A stretch of DNA of 64,000 nt, taken from contig JAPTJF010000008.1 of the NCBI GenBank assembly GCA_029339195.1, forward strand, positions 62,001 to 126,000, given 5' to 3'. This stretch comes from Micractinium sp. NFX-FRZ (taxonomy: Eukaryota; Chlorophyta; Trebouxiophyceae; Chlorellales; Chlorellaceae). The stretch's first letter is position 1, and the number at the start of each line of letters is the position of its first letter. The position numbers and the translations under genes were made by a program. The notes under the pieces are model-generated. The model was not told where the DNA came from and made no database searches. It saw nothing but the letters and a program-made list of their open reading frames with translations. Below are positions 22,101 through 33,815 of this stretch, one piece after another.

Positions 22101-25100
22101 GGCAGGGTGTCTGTGAGCGTGCCCAACTTGCCCCTCCTGGCTCAATGCAAGAGTGAGGAAATCATTAGTGGGACACAGAGGCAGCATGCTCACATCGCAA
22201 CGTGCAGTACAGTTCAATGGTGCAGTCTGCCGGCAAGCGGGGTGCAGTACAGTGCAGTGCGAAGCAGATGGCACTCTTTATGGGGCACGGCGGGCAGAGC
22301 GGCGTCTGGAGGCACTCCTGCTCCTCACTTACACTTCCCTCAAGGCCCCTCACGTGACGCAGCGCAGCGCAGTGCAGCGCAGCGTTGTGCCACGCAGCCC
22401 ATGCAGCACCATGCAATGCAGTGCAGCGCGGTGCAGGTGGTGCGACAGCGCAGCACTGCTCACCCCAATGCCGCCGCCGATCAGCAGCACCGCATCGTAC
22501 TCCTGCCAGCTGGGGTTGCTGGGTCCCTCGGGAGCTGCAAGTGGGATACAATGCAAGTGGGATGGCGGTGGGGAATCAAGGGGGCTCAGAGGGGCTACCC
22601 AACGGCGCCTGCTGTTCACGATCCGCCCGAGCGCCGAGGCAGCCAGGTCGGCCACACTCCTCCAGCATGTATGCCGAGCTGGGATGCCTTCAGGGTTTAG
22701 TGACAATGCCCCGCTCGCTTGCAAAACCGCCACCGGGGGCGACACCACGTGCCTGAAAGGCGGACGGCGAGGGCATCAGGGCGCCGCAGGCGCGACAGCA
22801 AGTCCTGCGGGGGGCGGCCGCATGTTGTGGGGGCGTGACAGCAGCAGAGGGTGGCTCCCTGGAGAACATGTCCCTCCCCTACCTCCCTCCCCAACAACCC
22901 GCCTGCATGCCCACCCCCATACCCAGCTGCAGGTGCAGCAGAGGCGAGCCACGGCCCATGGCTGGCAGGAACACGGCCCTCATGGCAGCATTTGCGATGA
23001 GGTCAGCGAAGGAGATGGTGTGGGGGGCGCAGGAGGTACGGCAGGCATAGTGCCATGTTGCACTCGGGTGGAGTGCGTGAGCGTAAGCACAGCACAGCAT
23101 GCGCAGCGCAGCAGGCACAGCAGGCCGCACCTTGCTCCACTTGCCGTAGCGCTTGATGTGCAGGGTCAGCGTGGTGCCGGCGTCTGCGGCATGGCAAACG
23201 GTGCGGGAGGTGAGGAGTCACCCGGGGCATGTGCGGCTGGCCAGGCTTGGAGCATGGCGGGTGACCGCACGCAGCGGGCAGCGGGCAGCAGGAGCGCAGT
23301 GCCCGTCCTGCTATGCCGAGCTTACCGTCATGTGCGGCCCCTGCCACCGTGATTGGGTGCCACTGCCACCTGCTGATGCTGGGGATGAGCATGAAGAGCT
23401 CGTGGACAGGGCAGCTTGACATCTCCTGAGGTTGCAGGTCGGGAGGGAGGTGGGCATTCGGGTGGGTGGGGGAAGATTAGGAAGGGGAAAGGGTAGGGAG
23501 GGGGATTCTGGGGTGGGGGGAGGGTAGGGAGGGGGAAGGCAGGCAGGGCACAGTGTGCAAGCCAAGCCTGCGGGGCGGTGCCTGCACCCCTATAGCCCAG
23601 CCACTCCCGGCCGGACCTGCCTCGCCTCCGCACGTGCATGCTCACAGAGCGCGCAGGGGTGCAGGGAGAGGACGTTGCAAGGGCGGGCACACCTTTGATG
23701 CGCGGAGCTGCAGGGTGGCCACGCCTGCGGCGTCGTCCACGGAGGCTGCCGTGACCAGGGTGGTGTCGGACAGCTGGCCAGCCCTCAGCGCCAGGTCGAC
23801 GGCATACAGCAGGAGGCCTGCATGGGGGGGCGTGGGCCAGAGCGGCCTACTTGCAGCCTCCTGCAGCTGCACCCGCCAAGGGCACAGCCTGCCCGCGAGA
23901 TAGCAAGCCTGGCTGCCCCGCGCACACATGCTGGCAAGGGCCCCCCTCAAAAGAAGTCCCCCACCGAGCGCCCAGCTCTCCCCAGGAGGAGCCGGGGAGA
24001 CGGCCGGGCACCTCTGCTTCCTAAGAGCTTGCTGGGGGTGGAAGACTGGGGGACGCCCAGGCGGGGGGGAGGGGAGGCGGGGGGGCACGGTCATGGGGAG
24101 GAGTCCCGACTGCGGGGGGACGCTTACCTGGGAGGAACATGGACCAGGCCCAGTAGTAGTGCACGTAGGAGAACAGCGTGAAGCCCAGGAAGCAGACAAT
24201 GTGGCAGCGGTAGAACACCTGCGGATGCGGGGCGCGGGCCAGGGGGCTGGCAACAAGTGGGTGGGCAAGCGGGCGGGCGGGCGGGCGGGCGGGCGGGCGG
24301 GCGGGCGACACCCACACCGCCCAGTGGGCGGCCTGAGGGCCCTCGCTCGGACGTGCCTCGCCCGAGGCGCCTGAAGAATGTTGCAGGGCACCAGCTACCT
24401 GCTGCTGTGGCCGCCACATGGCTGGCTGCTCCAAGGCCCGCCACCACGGCAGCCAACACCCAGGAGACCGGGCCTTGCAGAAGTCAAGTGGGATTGAGCT
24501 GAGCTGAGCTGTGCTACGCTGACTCAGCGCTGACTCAGCTGTGCTGCGCTGACTCAGCAGAGCTGGGTTTGGATCTGACCTCGAAGAGCTTGCGGCGCGC
24601 CCAGCTGATGGAGGTGGCCCACAGCACCAGGCCAAACAGGTAGGCCAGCGAGCCAGCCAGGTTGCTGATGCTGCTGCTCGTGCCCCAGTTGGTGAAGGAG
24701 GACCAGAATCTGGGGGGTGCCGGGGCGGGGGAAGGGGGCGGTGCGGGAGGGGTGTTGGAGTGAGGTCCAGGAAGGATGTCAGGCAGGGAGAGTTCCTTGG
24801 TTGGTGTGAGAGCGTGCTTGCAGAGAGCACGCCACTGGGAGATGCGCTGCCCTGGTCACAGCAAGGAAAGCGTGCTGTTTGATTCGGCAGGGTGGGGGTT
24901 GCAGAAGCAAACGGGGTCACACGAGCAGAGGCGGCTTTGACATGCACCTGCACAGGACCTGGCCTTGCAGCGCTGCAGTGGCATAATCGTAGTGAGGGCG
25001 CACAGGCAAACATGCTGGCAGGTGGGTGGGCAGGCAGGCAGGCAGGCAGTTGCGGCGTCAGGGGGCAGCCACAGCATGCAGGGCAACTGAGCAGGGCGGC

Positions 25101-28060
25101 GTTGCGGTGCGCACGGCTGTGCACGCAGCTGGGCCTCACTCGTGTTTCAGCGCCCAGTAGATGTAGAAGAACCATCCGTGCAGGGTGGTGACCAACATTG
25201 TGAAGTGGCCAATCCACCTGGCAGTGCAGGAGAACAGGGGGCAGCAGCGGGGCGGCAGGTCAGGCAAGCTGGCGGACTGGGTGACGTGACTTGGTCAGTA
25301 GGGCGTCGACGCTCTTGGGCGTGGGCTGAAGCAGCCATCCATCAGCGGCCCGGCCCCCCAGCAAACGCCGTGGCGACCGCGGGCAGTGCGCCAGGGCTGC
25401 GTTCTGTGACATGCATGCACCTCTCCCCCCGCCTTGGCCGCCCCCAACGCTGCGCCACCCCTGCCTCCCCCTTCCGCCCCGCCCTGCACACCTGTGGTAG
25501 CGGATCATCCGGCTGTAGCTGAGACCTGTCACCCACTGGAGGAAGGACGACTGGGGGATGGGGAAGAAGAGGAGCCAGATGTTGGGCCACAGCATGATGC
25601 CAAAGATGATGCCCAGCCTGCAGCCATTCAGCGGGTGAGCACAGAAGCGTCAGGGTATGAAGGGGGTGCGATGCTCGCCTGCACATTCCATTGTTTAATG
25701 GCATGGATCAGGGGGGCAGTCGGGGTTCGAGGGGGTGGGGACGGCAGGAGGCTCTGAAGCGGCTTCACAAACGGAGGCAGCGAGGATTGAGACGTTCGTG
25801 ATGTAAAGGGAGGGATGGAGGGAGGGAGGGAGCAAACTTTATAGCAAGCCATTCTGTGCAGGTCGGGCGGCATGCTGGCGCGGCCGCGCAAGCGGACAAG
25901 GCGGCGGTGCCAGTTCAGTGCCAGGGCTGCGCCACAGGCACACACCTTTCCAGCACCAGCCTCCAGCGGGGCTCTGGGTAAGCCAGGCCGCTCTCGGCGA
26001 CTGCAGGGAGGCAGCTGGACGAACCGCTCAGTGTGTTTGGTTCGTCCTTCTCAAGGGAAGGTGGACAGCTGTGCATCTGTCTTCTACTACACTGACCGCA
26101 CCGAGCCTGCTTGAGGCCCAGTGAACAAAACAGGCGCAGCGCTGACGCTGGGCGCCGCAGACTCGGCACCTGCTGCAGCTGTGCAGCTGGCCCAGCTGCC
26201 AGCAGCCTTGGGGTGCAGGGCGCCACCTGTCCTGTCCTGTGAAGCAACCCATCACCAGGACCACCGCACACCGCCCCATCCACCCTGCCGCTGCCTCCCC
26301 AACCCCTGCCTGCGCCGCCTGCCCACCTGCGTCCAGCCAGCGATCGTACTGCATGAAGTAGTGGGCGAAGTACCTGCACCATGCCACGTGGTTGCACACA
26401 CGCATGGTCACCACGGGCCGTTGGCCCAGCCTCAAGTTGAAGCATGCCATGGCCAGAGTTGCAGCCGTGCCATGCCACAGGTCTGCCCCTCCGGCCTGCC
26501 CTCCACCCGACATCGCCCACAGCCCCCCACAGCGTGCGTCGCGCTGTGCGTGCTGTGCTACGCTGCTCTGCCTCGAATTGTGGTCTTGTGCAGTGACGGG
26601 CTGCTCAGTGCGCAGTGGCGGGCTGCTCAGTGTGCAGTGACGGGCTGCTCAGTGTGCAGTGACGGGCTGCTCAGTGTGCAGTGCCTCCTGCTCACCATGC
26701 GTTGTAGGCCAAGAGGACGGCTAGCACCGTCGCATCCGCCACGCTCATCCCGCCACACCACCAGGCCCAGAATCGGCGTGGCGGTGCCTGCCAGGCCAGC
26801 ACATGCCGCACCTGCGGGTGCCACGAGTATGGGAAGGGGAAAGTATTGCGCCCTCACGATCAGGGGGGGGGCCACGGTGCAGCAGGCGAAGCAGGCACCC
26901 GGGGTGGGACGCTGTCCCGCTGGCAGTGGGGCGCCGGGTGGCTCTCCCACCACTTTGACCACCCCTGCAGAGCCGGCACATCTGCTCTGGCACCAAAACA
27001 CACCCTCACTTGCCGTCCCCCCACCCCACCCCACAATTTCCTGCAGCTTTGAAGCTGGGCACTGCACCACTGATGCAGTGGCACTCACCTTGCGCCTGAT
27101 GCGCTCGTACATCCGGGGGGCTGCATGGCAGGGGTGAGCAGCAACCCGGTGGCTGGTGAGGCGACATGTCACTGTGGCATTCAAGCAGCCACGTCTGCAC
27201 AAGATGTTCCCCTCTGCGACCAGCTGGTGCATCCGTTTAGGCAACAGCAAGCTCGCGCCCCTTGCGTGGGAGCCCCGACAGCCCCCAGCCGGACTGTAGA
27301 AGAGAAGAAGAGGAAGGAGGTCACACCCCCAAGGGCGTGGGGTTGAGGAAGTCGTCCAGACACTAATCCCTCAACAGCAGACGCGGGAGCACAGCAAGCT
27401 AGCTTTGGCATGACTTCGGCTCACCAGTCGCCGGGGGCACCGTGCGCAGCGCGATAGCGGCGAGCGCCGCCACTAGGACGGGCACCCAGGTGAAGAGGAT
27501 GACCGAGGCATCGTAAGGGTCGAGGGAGAACACTCCCAGAGAGCCTGAGAAACATAGGGGGGGAGGGGGGGAAGCAGGAGCGAGGTTCTGGTGGTGGAGT
27601 TTGCTCTGTGGTACAAGCAGGCGCACAGACTGCAGGCACCGGCTCAGGCGCCCACGCAAGGGTTATGCACGACCTGACGTCGGTCCAGCCCGCTGTGTGC
27701 CCCCCCGCTTCATTTCCCTGTTTGCCATCCTGACAGCCTCTCCCCCATCCCTGGAGGGGTGTGTGTCGCACATTCTCTGCGAAAAATCAGGCTGTAAACG
27801 CACAAAAGCAAGCAAAGCATCCCTACGTGCGCCCAACCCGCGGAGGCGCCCCCGGGCCCGGGCCCACCTGAGTAGGGGTACTTCATGCCCCAGCTACTGT
27901 AGATGGTGGCGAAGCGCTCGTAGAAGGCGTCGTTGAGCCAGTCAACCACGTAGAAGTTGAACATGACGCACGAAGCAGCAATCAAGAGCTTCAGGAGGGC
28001 GCGCACCACCAGCGGCATGGCGCCTGGTGGGCTGGGCAGGGCGGCAGGTAGCCTCGCCAT
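19146..28060 (-). CDS. FRE: Ferric-chelate reductase (FRO/FRE type), about 820 aa
   Basis: 23 exons: 27868-28060, 27425-27544, 27089-27120, 26696-26811, 26327-26373, 25946-26000, 25492-25617, 25140-25217, 24580-24709, 24128-24218, 23693-23817, 23326-23425, 22923-23183, 22464-22534, 21993-22058, 21726-21820, 21409-21508, 21126-21195, 20475-20640, 20126-20211, 19882-19975, 19526-19661, 19146-19249. A membrane protein that moves electrons from NAD(P)H through FAD and two haems to external Fe(III). Both haem-ligand pairs are His-x13-His: His229/His243 (YHRWIGHFTMLVTTLHGW) and His305/His319 (CHIVCFLGFTLFSYVH). The FAD motif is WHPITVAG; the NAD(P)H motif is LLIGGGIGVTPLLAML. Two extra spans (LVYVLAWLGAFLGTYL, FFTQSIMSIGVPYALAVF) split the NAD half, as in plant FROs. 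Problems: exon 13 includes 41 codons with no acceptor to remove them; phase fails by one base at 21126/20640; the 20474 donor is GC. ATG 28018 is an alternative start. Confidence 0.87.
24270..24306. repeat. (GCGG)n tandem tract
   Basis: Nine uninterrupted gcgg units in the intron between the exons at 24580-24709 and 24128-24218. Confidence 0.95.
26593..26696 (-). repeat. 22-bp minisatellite abutting the ferric reductase exon 4 donor
   Basis: Four near-identical 22-bp units (core gtgacgggctgctcagtg). A fifth degenerate unit (gtgcctcctgctcacc) contains the real GTGAGC donor of the exon at 26696. The array seems built from the splice-donor region. Confidence 0.85.
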
Positions 28061-28390
28061 GGCCGGAGAGTGAGGGGACCTTGGAATCCAAGGGCCGACG
28101 CGCAATGATGAAGTTAATTCGGCGGTAATTTACACACCGTTTTGGCGCACGGGCCATCGCGTGCTGCGATCTCCCCAGCATCCCCCCACACGCCATGTGC
28201 ACGCACCCCTCATGTGGATCCTGCACGCACGCGCGTGTGAAAGACCAAGAGCAGCAACCTGGTCTCGGCTGAGGCTGTCACCGCTTCTGTGCGCACATTC
28301 GCTCAAAGCAAAGTGGTGGCGGAAGGCACAAACGCCTCTAGCTCAAGAGTTTAGCTGCTCTCGGGAGCAGACAGGCCGAAAAACCTCAAC
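28061..28390. promoter_or_regulatory. Divergent promoter region, ferric reductase / eight-Cys protein
   Basis: 330 bp between two oppositely transcribed starts (28060 and 28391), so it should carry both promoters. No named element was recognised. Confidence 0.45.
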
Positions 28391-30421
28391 ATGCGGAGGT
28401 CCAACGCCGGGGCTCTGGGCCTCTGCTTGTGGCTGGCCTGCTCTTGCACAGCGCTCCCGGGCGCAGCCGCTGCTGAGCCGGCGACCGTGCTGGAGCTCCC
28501 TGGCGACCCCAGCGCCGTGTGCAACCGCGACACCTTCTACGAGGCCACCAGCATGGAGCACTCCTGCGCAGAGAGCATGTATCACAGAGATGATGCAGGT
28601 GAGCGCCAGCGGGGCGTTGGCGGGGGGGGGGCATGACGCGCTGCGGGGTATACCGTGCGCCCGCTGGTACGCACCGCCCTGTGGTGGGGCGCCATGCATT
28701 GTGCCCCTCTGCTGAGCATGGCTGCAGTGGTGGGTGCCCCTGCCCACCGGCAACAGTAACCAACCAGTAATCGGGCTGTGTCCACTGGCAGGCTTCGTGG
28801 GGATGGGGGGCATCCCCTCGCCTCCTTCCCCCTGCCACACACACCACTCGCCAGTGCCCAGAATACAAGCGCCAGACGCGCACACTCGCACGCACTCTGG
28901 CTGTGCTTGCCTCGGTTGGGCCACAGCCGGTGTCACTATGAAGGCAACTTGGAACACAGATGCAGAGCACTCTCCACCCCGGCCCTCACTGCACCTTCCC
29001 TGCCCCCTGCCCTCCCTGTTTCCCGGCAGTTGAGGCTTGCTGCCAGGTCATGGCCGTGTATTTCGGACCCAACTCCACACGCCCTTCCCGGAACTGCTTC
29101 TGCGTGGAGAGCTACTGGGCCGCGTTCACTGCACTGTCAGGTGCGCAGGGCGGGGCCAGAAACAAGACACTGTTGTGGCGAGCCTGCTGTGATCAAGTTA
29201 GTGGAAGTCACCGCCACAATCCTCAGCCCGTCATGGCATGCCATCTGCTCACCCTTGGTTCCGCCGAGGTGTGGCAAGCCTGCTGCGCTCGCGGGTGGTC
29301 GGTGCCCTCAGTCAAGGTTGTTAGAGCGTACACGTACGTGCAAAATTCCTGGCAGCCTGCGAGGCACCAACTGGCCCCCTGAACATTGGGAGCTGCTTTG
29401 GGGCCACCCAGCCCTGCTACCCGCCTCTCCTCCAACCCTGCTGTGCGTGCCCTGCCTACAGACTACCACTACATCCAGTGGGGCTCCTACTTCGACCAGT
29501 GCACGTGAGTCGCAGCAGCCCAGCAGGCAGGCGGCACGGCGCCTCCAAAGTGCCAGCCATTGGGCCTGGGCTGGGCACTCTGCGCACCATGCTGCCCGGC
29601 CCGCTGCGTGAGGCTGCCATGGGGCAAGGCGTGCAAGGCTAGCCCAGGCCAGCCTAGGGGGGTCCATGCTCCAGCCGTGCAGTTATGTGCAGCCACTGGT
29701 CGGACGGGGCGCCTTCCACTGCAGCACTCCTGACACTGCGCGCCGCTGCATGACACGCATGCATGCATGCAGGGCCATGGGGCACCCTGTGCACTACTTC
29801 CAGGACGGCGAGGGGCCCTGCGCCGGCCCCCTGCCGGAGGCTGACACCGCCACAGGGCCAGCCGAGGACCAGCCCGCCGTGCTGCCCACGCGCACTTTTG
29901 GCGGCTGGCTCGCTGGCCTGGGCTCCGATGGCTGGGGCGCAGCTGCTTTTGCGGCCGCCATCCTGGCAGGTGTGCATGTGGGAGGGTGTGTGTGTGTGGA
30001 TTGCACGTTTCATTGCACCGAATCATACTGGGAGCCCAAGCAAGCAGGCATGCTGCACATGCATGGTGCTGCCAACAGCTTTAGGGCAGTCGCGTGCACG
30101 CGGTTGACACACACATGTGCAATTGAGCATGCGGCCATGCAGGCTCTGGCAGGGCAGCGGCAGCCAGGTCCTCGACAGACCTGGCGTGCCCAGCAGCACT
30201 AGCTGACGTGTGCATCGATGCAGCAATGTGGGCCGCCGGTTAGGCCTGCCCCAGCTCAGGCCCATCCCTAACCCCCCGTCCCCGCTGCCTTCCTGTCCCC
30301 CTCTCATCGTTGCCCACCCTCAGTGTTTGGAAGCTGCATGATGGCTTGGACCTTCGTCTACGACGCCTATGCGGACCTCCGATGCTGTGTTGCCAGACCA
30401 CGGTCCGCATCCACATCCTGA
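28391..30421 (+). CDS. Secreted/membrane protein with eight-cysteine (nsLTP-like) pattern, 218 aa
   Basis: Five exons: 28391-28598, 29030-29140, 29462-29504, 29773-29969, 30324-30421 (657 nt). The first residues form a signal peptide (LGLCLWLACSCTALPGAAA). The mature part has Cys in the order C-x14-C-x13-CC-x17-CxC-x25-C-x16-C: from CNRD to EHSC, then EACCQ, RNCFCV, FDQC and GPC. This order and these spacings fit the plant lipid-transfer/prolamin eight-cysteine motif. No sequence homologue was recognised. After a Pro/Glu-rich linker a hydrophobic segment (AAAFAAAILAVFGSCMMAW) is followed by a short basic tail (RCCVARPRSASTS). That suggests a type I membrane anchor rather than GPI. Function unknown; extracellular lipid binding is a hypothesis. 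A TGTAA sits about 324 bp past the stop. Confidence 0.75.
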
Positions 30422-31458
30422 TGCGCCCCATGGCCTGCCCTGGCCCTGGCCTGGCCCTGGCCTGGCCCTGGCCTGCCCCCTGCTATCATCCACTGAACAA
30501 AAATGGCAGCTGCTCCGGCAGCCGCCCCTGGCATGACCGCGTATCCAGGCCCTGCCTTTTCTGGCTTGCTTCGATTGATGCACGCTAATCCGCCCAGCAT
30601 TATGTTCACCTGTGAAGCATTGGTCCCGCTTTTAGGTTGATCCCAAGCAACCGCCTGTGGCCCTGCCAAGGGTGATGTGAACTACTCCACAGCAGTGCCT
30701 CTCTCTGCTTTCGAGGCAAGCATGCGGTGCCTCCTCGTCTTCCATGTAATGTGGGGGCAGTCTGGCATCGTGGGGGCCTGAAAGGGAAGTGTGGGCCATG
30801 AAACATTAAGTCTTGAGACCGATGCGATGCCTGCGTTAGATGCCTCACTGTGGACGACACCGGGAAAAAGGGTGCATCCTGTGGCAATCCTTTCCGCATC
30901 CTGTGGCCTGCAGGCTCCCTCCCAGCCACCCTGCCAATGTTCAGCCATCCTGCCGCCTAACCTGCCATCCTGCTGCCTGCCCTGCCATCGTGCAGCCTGC
31001 CCTGCCAACCATCCATCCCATCCAATCCGAATCGGGGCTCTGCTATCCTGCCGCTTGCCCTGCTTCGTCCTGCCAACCATCCTGCCAGCCTCTGCCCCAT
31101 GTCCTCCACCCCAAACCTATCCTTCAGCCTCCCTCTTCATCCCCCTTCGCACATCACTGGTAACAGGCATGCTGCCGGTCATCAGCCCCTTCCATCACTG
31201 GTAGGATTACAGGCATCAGCGCCCCCTCCACCCCACCGACACACACAGTTGTGACAGGTTGTGGGACTGGTGGCAATGGCTCGGGTCACATGGGCACCAG
31301 ACTAGACACTACCAGGAGTTACCACCTCTGTGGTGTGCATGTGACAGCACACTGGCCACGCATTGCTTAACTGACGCACCGAATGCAAAGCACCTAATGC
31401 AAAGCACCCGCCGTGTTGACCCTGGTTCTGCCCTCTGGTTCCACCGACAGCGCCGCCC
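30422..31458. other. Intergenic between convergent genes, with simple tandem repeats
   Basis: Holds a hexamer array (cctggc)n at 30440-30476 and a degenerate cctgcc/catcctgc array at about 30918-31030. A duplicated phrase catcactggta occurs at 31152-31162 and 31193-31203. No gene was recognised. Confidence 0.6.
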
Positions 31459-33815
31459 TCACCGCCGCCCAGCAGCACCCGCCATGCGGCCTCTCCTCAG
31501 CGCCGGCATCTTTGCGCGCACGCAGCGCCGCATAGCACCGATCGCAAAGCCGGGGGCGCATCGTATGCAACGATCTGTTGCCATACAGTCAGCGCAGTTG
31601 GGCACGGAGGCGGGGCATTTGCTGACGCAGCGCCGGGTTGCCTTGTCCAGCCGAATCTTCTCCCTCCCCATCGGCTGCCCATAATTGGGGCGTTCGTAGC
31701 ACGCGGTGCAGCCAGAACGGTTGCAGTCGGAGCACCAGGGGTCGAGCGTGGAGGCCTGCAGAGGGTGGGGGGAAGGAACGGCGTGGCGGGGTGGGCGCCA
31801 AGGGGTTGGGTTCAACTTGGGGTGGGGTGGGGTGGGGGGTCAGGTTAGGGTCAGGCAGGAGCTGTCTCGGCGTCAAGATTGTCATTGATTCCTGGGCAGA
31901 TGACCCGTAGTATGTTCTCCAGCGCAAGGGCAGCGCCCGCAGCAGGGCAGCTCATGCTGTGACACCTGTGCCCGGTGCCTCCTCGCCTCCCTGCCGCCAC
32001 CTGGCGGGTACCTGGCAACGCAACCAGCCACAGCTGCAGCTCGTCTCACCTGGCACTTGGTGGGCAGCACGTTGGCCGTGTACGCCCTGTGGGTGGAATT
32101 GGAGCCGCCGCTGGCATAAAAGCCTGGGGAGTAGCGGCTGCACCGGCAAGGTGGGGTGTGTGCAGGTCATGTCAAGTTCCAAACACATGCATGTAATGTC
32201 ACCCCCCAGGTAAAGGGGTGCACAGGGTAACACACCGGCCAAACCGGATTTTACGTGGCATTCCGCACCAAAACAGCCAGTATTGGCGGCGAGGCATCAG
32301 CGAGAGGCAGTATGCGGGAGGCGCAAAATGATGAGACAGCCGGGCGAGACTCGCCGCCCACGTCTTCATCCGTCATTTCGTGTGCCCATTGGTGCGTGGA
32401 TCGTCCCACCCACCCAACCCCAGCCCACCCCACCCTCACCCCACCACTGTCATGCCACTGTCATGCAAGCCCGCCCATCTCGCCCCGCCCCTGCCCCTGC
32501 CGCCCGCCTCACCAGACCACGAAATCCATTCCGTTTGCGCAATGCCGGTACCCACACCCCAGCTTGGTCGTGTTGCCCCACACGACTGGTGTGAAGGGAG
32601 GGAGGGAGGGAGGTAAGCAGGTACTTGGCGGGGTACAAGGTCGTCCATTGTTTTCTCAATCGAGAAAGAAAGCACCCAGGCACAGGCCCGCTGAGGCCTG
32701 CGCGTGCTGTGGCACAAGTCATGCCGCGCCATACGGCAGTCGCCACAGGCGGGCGGCATATGCCAGTGGCACACATCAGCACACGCGCGCATTGATGCAC
32801 ACAGAATCAAAGATCAGCACTGGCACGGCCTGCCGCTCACTGTTCACAAAGTGCCCAATCTGCACTCCATCTCGGCTCTTGCCACCGGGCGCTGCATAGG
32901 AATAGCTCTGTGAGGAGGGGAGGGCCAGGGCGACAACTCATGTGAGGCAGAGGCAGAGGCAGGGCTGGGGGGAGCCTGATGGTTGCATGAATGCACGCAC
33001 TGCGGCCCAATGCGACAGCCACAGCACAGCACAGCACAGCACAGCACAGCACAGCACAGCAGCCCGCTGCATTGGAACTCCTCACCGTCACCTCCAGATA
33101 GAGCGCCCAGGTGGCGTAGGAGCAGATGTCCATGCCTCTGTACGGGTACTGCACGCTGCGGCTGCTGTACTGCAGGGGAGGCAGGCCAGCGGCGGGCACG
33201 TTTGTGGACATCTCCCAGCTGGCTGCCATGCTCTAGGTGGGCTCAGATGGTCAACGGCAGGCAGGCCGCGCTGGGCGGCGGTTTCATTATATATTATATA
33301 TATAGATTGGCGAGTACCCATGCCAATGCTGACCGTTCGGTGCACCCGCTTAGCAGTCTGCTGGCGGGCTGGCACGCAGGCAACCCGCCCCACCGACTGC
33401 CATCTTCACCGTAACACGCCCCACCGCCTTACAATGCTCTCGCCGCTGCCTGCTAGCGTGCGCCCGTCGGCGTGCCCCCACTTGCAGCGGTCGGCCCAAG
33501 CCTGCGCCTTGGCTGCGAGCTTGGCATCCCAGGTCAGCGGCGGGACCTGGTGGGCTGACCGGTAGCGATTGTGTAGCGCCAGCACGCCTTGCTGGTAGTT
33601 GGGGCAGCCGGGGCCTGCAGGCAGAGGAGGCGGCGGCGGCAGGGGCGCTCAATTTGGCGGGTCGCCTCCTTCTGGCCGCCACGGCGCTGACCGCCGCTGC
33701 TGGTGGGGCTGACTGGCGGGGCTGGTTTTGCCCGCCCGCATTCACCTGCAGCGACCGCCTGGATCAGCGCAATCAACACCGCGAGGGCCAGAGCGGGCAG
33801 CCCCGCTAAAGACAT
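31459..33815 (-). CDS. CAP/PR-1 (SCP-like) secreted protein with Cys-rich C-terminal domain, 307 aa
   Basis: Seven exons: 33746-33815, 33433-33614, 33086-33232, 32841-32907, 32513-32585, 32050-32137, 31459-31755 (924 nt). Exon 1 is a signal peptide ending AVAAG. The CAP fold is read from ALHNRYRSAHQVPPLTWD, AQAWADRCKWGHAD, GRTLAGSGESI, IGHFVNIVWGNTTKLGCGY and MDFVVWCRYSPG. These match the conserved His, Glu and Cys positions of the family. CAP proteins are extracellular and bind sterols or lipids in several lineages. The last exon adds about 98 residues with paired Cys (WCSDCNRSGCTAC, CVSKCPASVPNCADC, CIRCAPGF), resembling furin/growth-factor-receptor repeats, then a basic tail. Exon 3 has overlapping donors (GTGACGGTGAGG), both in frame. 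The domain pairing is unusual and rests on a clean phase-0 splice at 32050/31755. Confidence 0.85.
33021..33062 (-). repeat. Pentamer array (ACAGC)n in intron 3 of the CAP gene
   Basis: Eight tandem acagc units on the plus strand (GCTGT in transcript sense) within intron 32908-33085. Confidence 0.95.

Noticed and set aside
22697..22897. An extra ferric reductase exon between 22534 and 22923
   Set aside because: The open frame there does not resemble the family, and direct joining of 22923 to 22534 keeps phase and reads into the NAD-binding motif.
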